From Lampropedia hyalina DSM 16112 (GTDB lineage Bacteria > Pseudomonadota > Gammaproteobacteria > Burkholderiales > Burkholderiaceae_C): DNA of 64,000 nt. A model generated the notes under the pieces. That model made no database searches and was not told where the DNA came from. It was given only the letters and a program-made list of their open reading frames with translations. The stretch covers positions 162,339 to 226,338 of the forward strand of contig NZ_FQUZ01000001.1 in the NCBI RefSeq assembly GCF_900129055.1, written 5' to 3'. The position numbers were made by a program, and so were the translations under genes. This document shows positions 10,381-20,245 of the stretch, piece by piece; the stretch's first letter is position 1, and the number at the start of each line of letters is the position of its first letter.

Positions 10381-12693
10381 TCACCCTCCAGACCTTCCCT
10401 GGCGCAAGCCCCGCACCTGGATGCGGATGCGGTCGAGCACCTGCTGATCGCTGGCATCCCGCAACTCGATCTGGAACGGACCGGGCTGGAGCGGCCAGAA
10501 CCACTGGGCATCCTCGCGGGCATGGTGGACTTTCTCGCCATTGATGCGCCAGACCACACCGGGCTGGCTGCTGGCAAAGCGCAGCAACTGGTTGGCTGGA
10601 GGAATATCGGGGTCGATGGCCAGAATCGTGCCATCCTGGGGCTGGAGAATGCGCACAGCGGCGGGCGCATCCACCGGCGCAGTGGGCAGACGCAGGCTGA
10701 AATGGCTTTGCTCCGTGCCAGGCAGGAACCACTCCATGCGCCCGGCCTCCAGCCGCTGGCCGTCGGGGGCCACATACTCGATACGTTGATGCACCAGCCC
10801 TGCCGGTGGCCGGGGAGCCACACCGGGGCGCAGCGCGTGCAGATAACCCGCCACCGCCGCCCACACCGGCGCGGCCCCGGAAATGCCGCTGACATCCTGC
10901 ATCGGCGAGCCATCGGCATTGCCCACCCACACGCCGATGGTGAAGTGCCCGGTATAGCCAATCGCCCAGTTGTCGCGCATGTCCTTGCTGGTGCCGGTCT
11001 TGACGGCACTCCAGAAACGCGTGGCCAACTGGCTGTCCGTGCCGAAGGTGGTGGCACGGGCATGGCGGTCGGCCAGAATATCGCCAATGATGAAACTCGT
11101 GCCCTCGTCCAGCACGCGCACCGACTCCGACACAGCCGATGGCGCATCCTGCGGCTGCACCTGCCAGCGCACCGCGCCATGCAGTCCGCCATTGGCCAGC
11201 GTGCGGTAGGCATTCGTCAAATGCAGCAGGCTGACATCAACGCCACCCAGTGCCAGGCTGTAACCGTAGTAGCCTGCCGGTTCCGGCAAAGGCAGTCCCC
11301 ATTGCCGCAACTGCTGGGCGAAATCATCGGGCGACACCATCACCAATGCCCGCACCGCCGGAATATTCAGCGAACTGGCCAGGGCCAGCCGCACCGACAC
11401 CCAGCCCTTGAAACCCAGATCGTAGTTCTGCGGCACATACAGGCCATGCGCGGTGGGAATGCGCGCAGGCGAATCGTCCAGCAGGGAAGCTGCCGTCAGG
11501 CGACCCTGGGCAATGGCCTGCGCATACAGAAACGGCTTGAGCGTGGAGCCGGGCTGGCGCAGGGCCAGCACCGCATCGACTTCGGACGCACGACTGAGCC
11601 GCTGCCCCGAAGACCCCACCCAGGCCAGCACCTCGCCCGTGGCGTTGTCCAGCACCAGCACCGCACCATCCTGCACATTCTGCGCGGCAATCTCCTGCAA
11701 GTGACGGCGCAGCGTCTCGCTGGCAAAGCGTTGCAGCCCAGCGTGCAGGCTGCTGGGCAGATTCTGCGGCAGACCTTCCCTGGCCCGTTCATGCCGATAC
11801 TGCGCCAGCGCGTAGCGAGCGAAATGCGGAGCCACTCCATCCAGCGCGGCGAAATGGCGACGGCGCAAGGCAGCCGTAGTGTAGAAATGCAGGGCATGGC
11901 AATCCTGTCCCCAGGGCGATTCGGCCAGCTTCAGGGCCGCGCAGGCACGCTCGGCCACCTTGGCCACGCTGGCATTGGGCGCGCGCAGCAGGGCCACAGC
12001 AATCGCCGATTCGCGCATGTCCAGCGCGTGGGCCTTCTTGGCAAACAGGCTCTGCGCCAGTGCGTCCAACCCCACCAGTTCGCCCCGAAAGGGCGCAAGG
12101 TTCAGGTAGGCCTCCAGAATCTGCGCCTTGCTCCAGCCTCGCTCCAGCGCGTAAGCCATGCGCACCTGCCCGATCTTCTGCCCCCAGGTGCGCCGCCCGG
12201 CCCCCGGCTGCAACGGCGCATGCAGCAAACCCGCCAACTGCATGGTGATGGTGGATGCGCCCCGCGTGCGCTCATTCCACAGATTCGCCCAGGCTGCCGC
12301 CGACACCGCCGACCAGTCCACCCCGCTGTGCGCATAGAAGTTGCGATCTTCCCCCAGCACCACCGCATGCAGCAATGCAGGCGAGACCTCCTCCAGTGCC
12401 AGCCACTGTCCACGCCGCACCTGAAAATCCGTGCGAATGCGCTGCAACGGCGCACCACGCCGGTCCAGCAGCCAGGTTTCCGACGAGCGATAAGCCGCCC
12501 GCACCGCCTCGAAGCGGGGTGTGCCACTGCCCTGCCCGTTCTGCACGTCTTGCGCCTCTTGCATTTCTTGCGCTCGCACCGGAACCAAAGCCAGCAGCAC
12601 AACCCCCAGCAGCACCCCGGCCACCCGCCTCCCGCCACGCTCCCGTGAGCAGGATGGACTTTTCACAAGATGCGACAAAAGAGGAAATGGCAT
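10381..12693 (-). CDS. pbpC: Penicillin-binding protein 1C
   Basis: Class A penicillin-binding protein of the PBP1C branch, with glycosyltransferase and transpeptidase modules facing the periplasm. The ATG at 12693 gives 770 residues; a TTG six codons earlier is possible. A hydrophobic anchor lies near residues 25-40. The glycosyltransferase has VVLGEDRNFYAHSGVD (catalytic Glu) and STITMQLA. The transpeptidase has QPGSTLKPFLYA (SxxK), SSLNIPAV (SxN) and KTGTSKDMRDNW (KTG). The last 90 or so residues match the C-terminal BiPBP_C domain typical of PBP1C. In other bacteria pbpC often accompanies an alpha-2-macroglobulin gene, which is absent here. It is separated from the b561 operon by 237 bases. 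Confidence 0.94.
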   Translation of the reverse strand: MPFPLLSHLVKSPSCSRERGGRRVAGVLLGVVLLALVPVRAQEMQEAQDVQNGQGSGTPRFEAVRAAYRSSETWLLDRRGAPLQRIRTDFQVRRGQWLALEEVSPALLHAVVLGEDRNFYAHSGVDWSAVSAAAWANLWNERTRGASTITMQLAGLLHAPLQPGAGRRTWGQKIGQVRMAYALERGWSKAQILEAYLNLAPFRGELVGLDALAQSLFAKKAHALDMRESAIAVALLRAPNASVAKVAERACAALKLAESPWGQDCHALHFYTTAALRRRHFAALDGVAPHFARYALAQYRHERAREGLPQNLPSSLHAGLQRFASETLRRHLQEIAAQNVQDGAVLVLDNATGEVLAWVGSSGQRLSRASEVDAVLALRQPGSTLKPFLYAQAIAQGRLTAASLLDDSPARIPTAHGLYVPQNYDLGFKGWVSVRLALASSLNIPAVRALVMVSPDDFAQQLRQWGLPLPEPAGYYGYSLALGGVDVSLLHLTNAYRTLANGGLHGAVRWQVQPQDAPSAVSESVRVLDEGTSFIIGDILADRHARATTFGTDSQLATRFWSAVKTGTSKDMRDNWAIGYTGHFTIGVWVGNADGSPMQDVSGISGAAPVWAAVAGYLHALRPGVAPRPPAGLVHQRIEYVAPDGQRLEAGRMEWFLPGTEQSHFSLRLPTAPVDAPAAVRILQPQDGTILAIDPDIPPANQLLRFASSQPGVVWRINGEKVHHAREDAQWFWPLQPGPFQIELRDASDQQVLDRIRIQVRGLRQGRSGG

Positions 12694-12936
12694 GGCAAGA
12701 CAGTCCGGCAAGAGAAAGTTTTGCGATTATTAACGGGATACAGGCAATCCACAGCAGTTTCAACAACGACCATGAGTAGAGCATGTCCGTCGGATTCGGC
12801 GAAAGCCAACATGGCGATATGCCCAATGGCGAGATACAGGCCGCACGACAGGTTTGCAGACACTCCTTCATGCCGCGCTGGAGTGCAGCAATAGTCTCCA
12901 GCCTTCAGGCGGCCAGAAAGGGAATGTCAAACACAA

Positions 12937-14196
12937 TCAGCCTACACGCTGCACGTAACTGCGCGGGTAATGCCCGCTTTCCTGCAACAGCGGGATGACG
13001 GTATCGACGAAAACCTCCAGATCGTCTGGCAGGTAGCGCGGGATGATGGTGAAGCCATCGACCGCTTCGGCTCGGAACCATTGCACGATGTGGTGGGCAA
13101 TCTGCTCGGGTGTGCCGATCAGGCCCGGCAAGGCTTCGTGCTGTACCAGATCGCGCAGCGAGAGCTGCTCATCCAGCGCACGCTGGCACCTCGCTTGCAG
13201 CGATCCAATCGGAATAATGCTGCCCGTGGGGTCGCCAAAATCCTCTGCCTGCAAGGGCCGGTCGAAATCGCGGTGGCGCACGCCCAGTTGCTCGGCCGCC
13301 AACTCGGCCTGCTGCTGCAAGGCTTGCGGGTCGTCTGCCAGGGCTTGCAGCCACTCTTTCTTCAACACATCGGCCTTGGCTTCGCTATCGGTCAGGATAG
13401 GGATGAGCACCGGCACCAGTTGGGGCAGGTGGTTTTCGGCACGCCCGATTGCCCGCGCCGCACCACGCAGTCGCTGGCGAAGTGCCTGCGTAGCTTGCAG
13501 CGAACTGGAGGGTGCATACACCGCATCCGCATGGCGGGCGGCCAGCGCGATGCCCGCATCGGAGCCGCCAGCCTGCACCAGTCGCGGACGTCCCCAGGGG
13601 GTAGCAGGCACGTTCAGTGGCCCCGCGACATGGAAATGCGCGCCACGGTGGTTGATGGGCTGGGGCTGTCCGTGGCCCGCGCTGCCGTCCCACTCGAATC
13701 GCCAACTCTCCCACAGCCTGAGCACGACTTCGACAAACTCCTCAGCCCGCGCATAGCGGCTTTCTCGATCAGGCAGTGGCTGATTCGAGTAGTTCGCAGC
13801 AATCGCGGGGTTCCAGCTCGTCACGATATTCCAGGCAATGCGCCCGCCACTGAGCAGGTGCAGGCTCTGGATCTGCCGCGCCAATGTGTATGGCTCGTTA
13901 TAGGTGGTCGAGGCGGTGATGATGCCGCCAATGTCCGGCACCTGCGCCAGCACCGAGGCAAACAGCACGAAGGGATCGAGCGTATGTTCAGGCCGCTGGT
14001 TTTCACCGATGACCAGTTGTGGCCGGTCGGACGTGAACACATTGCCGAACACCCCACGATGCGCTACGCGAGCCGCGTGCACATAGTGCTCCAGCGTGAA
14101 AATTCGCGCCGGATCGCGCCCGGGCCGCAGCCAGGAATCCGGCGCGTCGCCTGAACTGTTGAGCCAGGCATTGAGTTCGATCCATCTTTGAGTCAT
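12937..14196 (-). CDS. Flavin-dependent monooxygenase, NtaA/SnaA/DszA family (copy A)
   Basis: A luciferase-like monooxygenase of the branch that oxidises substrates such as nitrilotriacetate, dibenzothiophene sulfone or alkyl sulfur compounds, using reduced flavin from a separate reductase. The ATG at 14196 gives 419 residues; a TTG at 14208 is an alternative. Family hallmarks include GGIITASTTYNEPYTLARQ, LSGGRIAWNIVTSWNP and RESRYARAEEFVEVVLRLWESW. RPRLVQAGGSDAGIALAARHADAVY and a C-terminal GTPEQIAHHIVQWFRAEAVDGF are also present. It is the last gene of a minus-strand unit containing a solute-binding protein, a rhodanese, a second monooxygenase, an SfnB-like enzyme and an aldo/keto reductase. 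The substrate is unknown. Confidence 0.88.
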   Translation of the reverse strand: MTQRWIELNAWLNSSGDAPDSWLRPGRDPARIFTLEHYVHAARVAHRGVFGNVFTSDRPQLVIGENQRPEHTLDPFVLFASVLAQVPDIGGIITASTTYNEPYTLARQIQSLHLLSGGRIAWNIVTSWNPAIAANYSNQPLPDRESRYARAEEFVEVVLRLWESWRFEWDGSAGHGQPQPINHRGAHFHVAGPLNVPATPWGRPRLVQAGGSDAGIALAARHADAVYAPSSSLQATQALRQRLRGAARAIGRAENHLPQLVPVLIPILTDSEAKADVLKKEWLQALADDPQALQQQAELAAEQLGVRHRDFDRPLQAEDFGDPTGSIIPIGSLQARCQRALDEQLSLRDLVQHEALPGLIGTPEQIAHHIVQWFRAEAVDGFTIIPRYLPDDLEVFVDTVIPLLQESGHYPRSYVQRVG

Positions 14197-14244
14197 GGGA
14201 CTTGCCAATCTGAAGTTGCGCTGCCTGGATGCTTTCAGCCCGAC

Positions 14245-15879
14245 TCAACGCCCAGGCTGGGAGAGATAGGTATCGGCAAAACTCCAGACCACGGCATGCG
14301 CACCCAGCAGTTCGCCCTGCACGGTCTTCTTCTTGACAACGAACGCTGGTGGATAGGCGATGTCGATGCTGGGCAACTCTTCATGGACGATGCGCTGGAA
14401 ATCACGGTAGAGCTGCTGACGCTTGGCCAGATCGGTTTCCGTGCCAGCAGCGGTCAGGATACGATCCACCTCCGGGTTGCTGTAGCGCGCCGGGTTGGAA
14501 AACGGCAAGCCTACCTTGAAGGCACTGGTGAGAAAGCCACGGTGTACGCCGACTGCCGGATCAAACATGTTCGACAGTGCCTCCACCGCCAGATCAAAGG
14601 CCCGGTCGGTGTAAACCTGGCGCACATAGGTTGCCTGATCCGTCAGGCTGACATCGACCTCGATGCCAATGGGCTTGAGTGACTGGCGGATAAATGCGGC
14701 GTGACGCGGATCGGCTGCGGGGTTGTTCAAGAGCCGCAGCCGAAAACGCTCACCGTTCGAACCACGTGCGAAACCCGCCTCATCGAGCAGGCGGTTGGCT
14801 TCCTTCAAGTCATGCGCATAAGGCCGGATGCTGGCATCATGGAACTGTGCCAGTGCCGGTGAGATCGGGGAAAACGCATATTGCCCATAACCCAGGTAGA
14901 TCAGCTTGTGCAGTGCCTTGAGGTCGATCGCATGGGCAATGGCGCGGCGCACGCGCACGTCCTGCAACTGTGGGGTCTCGAAGTTGAAGAAGATTTCACG
15001 GTGCGAGGCCAGATAGGCGGGCGGCACATCCTCCAGTGCCAGGTGCGGCACTTGCTTGAGCCGCTCGACTTCGGTCAATGGCACGGCACCATCAAAGCCC
15101 AGGTCAAACTTGCCGGCCTCAAAGCCTGCGGTGCGTGCGGTCGCATCCGGCACAATGTGCACGATGATCTGATCCAGATACGGTTTTCCCTGCTGCCAGT
15201 ATTCGTCATTGCGACCAAGGATGATGTGGCCACCGCGTACCCATTCCCTGAAGCGGAACGGGCCGCTGCCGATCAAGGCCTCGTGCGGAGGGTTCTCATT
15301 GCCGGCGATGGACTCGAACACATGGCGCGGAATGATGGGTGACTCGGATGCGGCCAGCGCGGTCAGCAGATAGGGTGCGGGCCTGGAGAGGCGCAGCACG
15401 ACGGTCTGCGCGTCAGGCGTCTCGATGCTGGTCACATTGCCAAAGGTACTGCGCCCGCGCGGGTGGAACTCCTTGAGGCGTTGCAGACTGAAGGCCACGT
15501 CATCGGCGGTCAGCGGCTTGCCGTCATGCCAGCGCACACCCTCGCGGATGGTGAAGCGGTATTGCAGGAAATCGGGTGCAACCTCCCACGCCGTGGCCAG
15601 TTGCGGGATGGGGGTGAAGTCCTTCTCGTAGGCCAGCAGGCCATCGAATATCTTGGGGCCGACCACCATCGCCGCATACTGCGTGGTGTTGATCGGCAGG
15701 ATGGTGGCACTTTCGCGATCCAGCACATAGTTGAGCGTGCCGCCACGCACCGGTTCGGCCCGCGCAGCCTGCGTGGCCAGCAATGCCGATGTTCCAAGCA
15801 AGACAGTCAGTGCGAACAGGCGAAAGCCCTTGAGAAATGCGGCGCGGTGGGAACGACCGGAATTCAATGATGCAGTCAT
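14245..15879 (-). CDS. ABC transporter solute-binding protein, family 5 (copy 1)
   Basis: Periplasmic binding protein of the oligopeptide/nickel/glutathione type, 544 residues. An N-terminal signal peptide ends ARA before EPVRGGTLNYVLD. The family signature is clear in YRFTIREGVRWHDGKPLTADDVAFSLQRL and the strand SGPFRFREWVRGGHIILGRNDEYW. No permease or ATPase gene is in this unit, so it probably feeds the Dpp/Gsi-like importer encoded at 27.1-30.6 kb. It closely resembles the plus-strand copy at 34.2 kb; both share PAPYLLTALAASE. Its position between a rhodanese and a flavin monooxygenase points to an organosulfur ligand, which is inference. Confidence 0.88.
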   Translation of the reverse strand: MTASLNSGRSHRAAFLKGFRLFALTVLLGTSALLATQAARAEPVRGGTLNYVLDRESATILPINTTQYAAMVVGPKIFDGLLAYEKDFTPIPQLATAWEVAPDFLQYRFTIREGVRWHDGKPLTADDVAFSLQRLKEFHPRGRSTFGNVTSIETPDAQTVVLRLSRPAPYLLTALAASESPIIPRHVFESIAGNENPPHEALIGSGPFRFREWVRGGHIILGRNDEYWQQGKPYLDQIIVHIVPDATARTAGFEAGKFDLGFDGAVPLTEVERLKQVPHLALEDVPPAYLASHREIFFNFETPQLQDVRVRRAIAHAIDLKALHKLIYLGYGQYAFSPISPALAQFHDASIRPYAHDLKEANRLLDEAGFARGSNGERFRLRLLNNPAADPRHAAFIRQSLKPIGIEVDVSLTDQATYVRQVYTDRAFDLAVEALSNMFDPAVGVHRGFLTSAFKVGLPFSNPARYSNPEVDRILTAAGTETDLAKRQQLYRDFQRIVHEELPSIDIAYPPAFVVKKKTVQGELLGAHAVVWSFADTYLSQPGR

Positions 15880-15921
15880 GATGGGCCTTGTCTCCGACGA
15901 GTACGTGATTGCTGAAAAGGC

Positions 15922-17568
15922 TCAGGCATGCGCAAAGCGCGCCAGCGGATCGGACAATACCTGCGGCAACAAACCTCGTTCCCAATCGAGATAAGCCCGA
16001 AAGGCGGCAAAGCGTTCGGCTTCGGTAGGCCAGGCATAGGAATCACGCGGCACGTCGTCAGTGCTGTGCAGCAGTTGGGTTTCGCCATGCTCCAATGGCA
16101 GCCCCACAGCCTGCCACGCAGTTGTGCCGCCACGCAGTGCCCGCACTTCACGCTTGCCCGCAGCAGCCAGTTCCTGCGCAGCCCATGCTGCCAGACGGCC
16201 ATCCTGCGAGGTCAGTACCAGCGGGCGTTGATCGAGTGCATGGATGCCCTGCCCTTCATCGCCCAAAAGCAGGCGTTCACGCACCGCAAAACGCGCGCCA
16301 GGGATATGGGCTGAGGCGTAAACGGTGCTGGGAGCAAGATCGAGCAACTGCACTTCGTCGCGTGCCAGGCGACCTTGTAGCTCCGCAACATCCAACCACT
16401 TCCCGGCAGGCAGATCCGGCACGGCCGTTGCAGTGCCGGATACGCTGGTTTCCTTCAAGGCCTCGGGCGCGGCCGCGTAGGCCAGCACCTTGCCCCAGCG
16501 CAACTGCTGCAACCATGAAGCCGTAATGGCTGCACGCGTGCCATCGGCATCGTCAATCAGCACGATGGTGGCGTTGCGCACACCGATGTGACGGTCAATG
16601 CCCTGCACCAGTTGGCCACCTTCGGCCCATTGCGATCCAGGCAAATGGCCTTGTTCATATTCCGCTCGGGTGCGCACATCAATCCAGTAGACAGTGCGGT
16701 CAGCCTGCTGGCTGGACGCTTCGGCCCGCAGACTCGCCAACGCATCAGCATCCAGCCATTCAATGCCATATTCTGCCGTCAGGTGGCGTTTGGCCTCACG
16801 GGCTTTCTCGCGCGTGGCTTCGCCCGGTACTGGCAATGGCCGCGCCTTGCCCTGCTCCAGTGGCAGACGCTGGAACAGCCAGTCCATCGTGCCGTCTTCC
16901 AGTGCAGCAACGGGATTGGAGAGACCTGCATTGATCAATCCCTGCGCACCGATGATGGAGCGAGTGCGGCCCGCGCAGTTGATAACGACCAACGTCTGCT
17001 CAGATGGCAACAGCTCATGGATGCGGTATGGCAACTCCGCATTGGGCAGCGGCGCAGCACCTGGAATGCTGAAGCGGTTGAACTCCTCCACTGTGCGGCC
17101 ATCGAGGACGATGACATCCTCCTTGCGTTGCAGCTTGTCCCACAGTTCAGTGGCAGAGATGTGCGGCGTCTGCTTCTGGTGTTCGACATACTCGCCAAAG
17201 GCCTTGCTATAGACACCGGTGCCGGTATAGACCGGCAGGCCCTCCGCACGCCAAGCCGCAATGCCACCTTGCAGCAATGCGACGTTGGTATAACCCAGCA
17301 CCGCCAGCCTGGCAGCAGCGCGCCGTGCGCGTTCGCCACCATCGTCATCGACCACGACGATGCGCACATCGCGGCGTGGCAGCAGTTCCACAGCACGCAA
17401 CTCAATCTGACCCAGCGGCAGCGGCACGGAAACGAGGATGTGCCCATCATGCGCCTGCACATAAGGCTCGCGCACATCGATCACGGCATGCTCGGCATCG
17501 CCTTGTGCCAGTTGCAACAGTTCGGTTGCCGTCACCGTCTCAGCGGTGACTGATGAAATGGATGTCAT
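15922..17568 (-). CDS. Four-domain rhodanese-like sulfurtransferase (paralogue 1)
   Basis: Cytoplasmic protein of 548 residues without signal peptide. It has four rhodanese domains at about residues 8-112, 136-238, 268-365 and 388-492. Only domain 2 keeps an active-site cysteine, Cys198 in INCAGRTRSI. The same loop position is VDDDGGER in domain 1, IDDADGTR in domain 3 and TSQDGR in domain 4, so those domains are probably structural or regulatory. The linker AFGEYVEHQKQTPHIS before domain 2 and the tail YAWPTEAERFAAFRAYLDWE recur in the paralogue at 30.6-32.3 kb. Rhodaneses carry persulfide sulfur; the acceptor here is unknown. The gene lies between an LLM monooxygenase gene and a solute-binding protein gene. 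Confidence 0.88.
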   Translation of the reverse strand: MTSISSVTAETVTATELLQLAQGDAEHAVIDVREPYVQAHDGHILVSVPLPLGQIELRAVELLPRRDVRIVVVDDDGGERARRAAARLAVLGYTNVALLQGGIAAWRAEGLPVYTGTGVYSKAFGEYVEHQKQTPHISATELWDKLQRKEDVIVLDGRTVEEFNRFSIPGAAPLPNAELPYRIHELLPSEQTLVVINCAGRTRSIIGAQGLINAGLSNPVAALEDGTMDWLFQRLPLEQGKARPLPVPGEATREKAREAKRHLTAEYGIEWLDADALASLRAEASSQQADRTVYWIDVRTRAEYEQGHLPGSQWAEGGQLVQGIDRHIGVRNATIVLIDDADGTRAAITASWLQQLRWGKVLAYAAAPEALKETSVSGTATAVPDLPAGKWLDVAELQGRLARDEVQLLDLAPSTVYASAHIPGARFAVRERLLLGDEGQGIHALDQRPLVLTSQDGRLAAWAAQELAAAGKREVRALRGGTTAWQAVGLPLEHGETQLLHSTDDVPRDSYAWPTEAERFAAFRAYLDWERGLLPQVLSDPLARFAHA

Positions 17569-17589
17569 GGTTTTCGGTTTCGGTGAACT

Positions 17590-18900
17590 TCAGATGGACG
17601 CAAGACCCAGGTGTTGGTGCAGCGTACGCCCCTCATAGGCACTGCGGAACAGACCGCGCTGGCGCAACAGCGGCACAACCTGCTCGCCAAAGGTAACGAG
17701 GTGGTCCGGATAAAGGTCGAAGTTGAGGTTGAAGCCATCGGCCGCACCCTCACGGAACCACTGTTCGATGTCATCGGCAATCTGCTCGGGTGCACCAATG
17801 ACAACACGGTGCCCGCCCGGATTGCGCGCAATGGCCTGGCGTACCGTCCAGCCGTTGGCCTGAGCCTCATGCAGCAATCCGGCTGCAAAGCCTTTGGTCT
17901 GCGGCGACTTCCAATCTTCCAGCAGGTTCAGCTTGCTGGGAAAAGGTTCATCCAGTGGCAACTGCCCCGGCTCCACGCCGAACAGGCGTGCGAGCTTCTG
18001 GTGTTCGCTCACAATATCAAGCTGTGCATCCAGTGCCTCCTTGTTGTGATGCGCAGCCTGCTCCGTATCGCCCAGCACGACAAGCAAGCCCGGCAGCACC
18101 AATAGATCGGATGGATCGCGGCCAAAGCGTCTCGCTCGCTCGTTCACATCGCGCCGGAAGTCCAGTCCATCGGCCAGCGTGCGCTGCACTGTGAACAGCG
18201 CATCGGCATGGCGCGCCCCCAGATCACGGCTGGCGGAGGAATCCCCTGCCTGGAACAGCATCGGTCGCCCACCCGGCGCGGGCGGCACGGGAAATCGCCC
18301 TTCATGCGCAAAAAATTCTCCCTGATGGCTCACAGGATGAACCTTCGCCAGATCGAGGTACTTTTCAGAGGCCACATCCGCGCTGATGGCACCGCTCTCC
18401 CAACTGGCCCACAACTGCTTGACCAGCGCAACGAATTCCTCGGCCCTGGCATAGCGTGTGGCATGTTCAGGCAATTCCGAAAGACCGTAATTGCCGGCCA
18501 CGCCCGCATGGTGGGTCGTGACGATGTTCCATGCCGCACGTCCGCCGCTGGCATGGGCAAGCGACGCAAAGCGGCGTGCCAGACTGTAGGGCTGCTCGAA
18601 AGTGGTCGATGCAGTGGCGACGAGGCCGATGTGCGTCGTCTCACGCGCCAGCGCAGTCTGAAGGATGACCGGATCCAGTGCCGTCCAGGGTCGCTCGGAT
18701 GCGTTCGGTGCCAATCCTGGCTGATCCGAAAAGAAGATGGCATCGAACGTAGCGGCCTCGGCCGCCCGCGCGATGGCGATGAAATGGTCAATGTCGCTGG
18801 GCCACACCGGTGGTGTGTGCTGCCGCCAGCCAGTCGAATGGCGGCCGGTAGCGAAAACATTGGCGTTGAGGTGCAGTTGCCGCGGGGGAATGGCTGGCAT
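17590..18900 (-). CDS. Flavin-dependent monooxygenase, NtaA/SnaA/DszA family (copy B)
   Basis: Luciferase-like two-component monooxygenase of 436 residues. The ATG at 18900 follows an AGGA at a suitable distance. Visible family segments include RQLHLNANVFATGRHSTGW near the N-terminus, AAEAATFDAIFFSDQPGL and GLVATASTTFEQPYSLARRFASLAHASGGRAAWNIVTTHH. GRPMLFQAGDSSASRDLGARHADALF and GAPEQIADDIEQWFREGAADGF follow. It is 23 bases after the SfnB-like gene and 21 bases before the rhodanese, so the three are surely co-transcribed. Sequence is clearly different from copy A, suggesting a different substrate. The flavin reductase partner is not encoded nearby. Confidence 0.88.
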   Translation of the reverse strand: MPAIPPRQLHLNANVFATGRHSTGWRQHTPPVWPSDIDHFIAIARAAEAATFDAIFFSDQPGLAPNASERPWTALDPVILQTALARETTHIGLVATASTTFEQPYSLARRFASLAHASGGRAAWNIVTTHHAGVAGNYGLSELPEHATRYARAEEFVALVKQLWASWESGAISADVASEKYLDLAKVHPVSHQGEFFAHEGRFPVPPAPGGRPMLFQAGDSSASRDLGARHADALFTVQRTLADGLDFRRDVNERARRFGRDPSDLLVLPGLLVVLGDTEQAAHHNKEALDAQLDIVSEHQKLARLFGVEPGQLPLDEPFPSKLNLLEDWKSPQTKGFAAGLLHEAQANGWTVRQAIARNPGGHRVVIGAPEQIADDIEQWFREGAADGFNLNFDLYPDHLVTFGEQVVPLLRQRGLFRSAYEGRTLHQHLGLASI

Positions 18901-18923
18901 GGAATATCCTTGTTCCTGCTTGC

Positions 18924-20234
18924 TCAGGCAGCCACGACAGCAGCAGCCTTTGACGGTCCAGACGCTTCAGATGCAGATGCTGCCTGCCCATCACCCACCG
19001 GGGCCGTGCCAATCCCAACCTTCGCCGGTGGCGGTGTGCCATTGACATGCCAGTTTCCCACCTGCCTGTCGTGGTAAACGCGCGGGTTGTGCGAAGACAG
19101 CGTGCGCGCATTGCGCCAGTGCCGATCCAGCCCGTAGCCGCGCTTGGCTGCCGATGCGCCCAGTGCATCGAAAAGGCGGGTCGTGGCTTCCAGTGCCAGG
19201 TCGGTAACGACGGTCACGGTCTGGCTGACTTCGATGTCGGACAGGGCGTAGGCCTCGTCACGCGCCTGCTCATCCCCGCTACCGCGCGCATCGGCGGCGC
19301 GTTGCAACGCGCGGGCCGCCTGCACGGCAGCGGCTCCCGCCACATAGGCCAGGCTGTGCACACGACCAACAACCTGCAATATCTGCGGATCCTCACTGAA
19401 ACGTCGTACCTGCGTGCGCCCCCCATAGATGCGTGTACGAGCTGCGACCAGCGGTGCCACCTCGCTTGCCGCAGCGCGAGCGATCCCCGCCAATGTGGCG
19501 ACATGGACAAGCTGGAAGAAACCACTTGAATAGCGAAAACGCTCTGCCGAAGGCTTGATCAGCGCATCATCGATCAACACGTTCTCGAAACGGGCGGTAC
19601 CGCTGGCACTGAGCTGCTGACCAAAGCCATCCCAATCATCCAGAATCTCCACGCCCTCGGACTTGGTTGGCACCAGCACGCCAACAATGCGCCCGTCCGG
19701 TGCTTGCGCGGTGAGGTTGATCCAGTCGGCATAGAGCGACCCGGTGGTGTAGAACTTGGCACCATTGAGCCGCCACTGACCTGCCTGCACATCAGGCGTC
19801 AGCCGGGTGCCAAGCGTGCCCAGCACATGCTCGCCGGTTTCGGAAAAACCACTGCCGGAGAAATCCCCGGCCGCGAGACGTTGCAACCAATGCGTGCGCC
19901 AGGGACTGTCCACACTGTCGATCACTTCCTCGACAAACCCCAGGTGGGAGCGCAAGGCATTGACCACGTTGGGATCAGCCTCGCCCAGCTCGATCAGCGC
20001 GGCAAACAACTCGGGCAAGGTCGCACCCTGCCCGCCCAGCTCGGGCGGCAGACGCCAGCGGGTCAGGCCCGCATCGCGCAAGGCCTGCACTTCAGAGAAA
20101 AGCAGCTCATGTTCCAGCTCGCGCTGAACAGCCCGCTCCCGTATCCGATGAAAGACCCGGCGCAATGGTGCGACCAGTGTCTCATAGCGATCCGACGGCC
20201 CCTGGCCCCAACTGGATGGAAGTGATGCAGTCAT
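18924..20234 (-). CDS. SfnB/DszC-like acyl-CoA dehydrogenase-fold oxidoreductase (copy 1)
   Basis: Flavoprotein with the acyl-CoA dehydrogenase fold, closest in pattern to the SfnB family of sulfur acquisition oxidoreductases and to DszC monooxygenases. The ATG at 20234 is chosen because GAGGAG lies eight bases upstream; it gives 436 residues. The middle domain has SGSGFSETGEHVLGTLGTRL and YTTGSLYADWINLTAQAPDG. The C-terminal part ends with the diagnostic GYGLDRHWRNARTLSSHNP. DszC-type enzymes oxygenate sulfur atoms with reduced flavin instead of dehydrogenating acyl-CoA; this role is likely but not shown. An alanine/serine-rich tail of about 30 residues is extra. It is 11 bases after the aldo/keto reductase gene. 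Confidence 0.86.
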   Translation of the reverse strand: MTASLPSSWGQGPSDRYETLVAPLRRVFHRIRERAVQRELEHELLFSEVQALRDAGLTRWRLPPELGGQGATLPELFAALIELGEADPNVVNALRSHLGFVEEVIDSVDSPWRTHWLQRLAAGDFSGSGFSETGEHVLGTLGTRLTPDVQAGQWRLNGAKFYTTGSLYADWINLTAQAPDGRIVGVLVPTKSEGVEILDDWDGFGQQLSASGTARFENVLIDDALIKPSAERFRYSSGFFQLVHVATLAGIARAAASEVAPLVAARTRIYGGRTQVRRFSEDPQILQVVGRVHSLAYVAGAAAVQAARALQRAADARGSGDEQARDEAYALSDIEVSQTVTVVTDLALEATTRLFDALGASAAKRGYGLDRHWRNARTLSSHNPRVYHDRQVGNWHVNGTPPPAKVGIGTAPVGDGQAASASEASGPSKAAAVVAA

Positions 20235-20245
20235 CAAGAAGCTCC

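Noticed and set aside
9604..12648. Plus-strand open frame of 1014 codons
   Set aside because: It runs antisense through the b561 gene and pbpC, both with intact catalytic motifs; it is a shadow frame.
12663..12863. Minus-strand 66-codon frame between pbpC and monooxygenase A
   Set aside because: It overlaps the pbpC start in another frame, lacks a good ribosome-binding site and has no family similarity.
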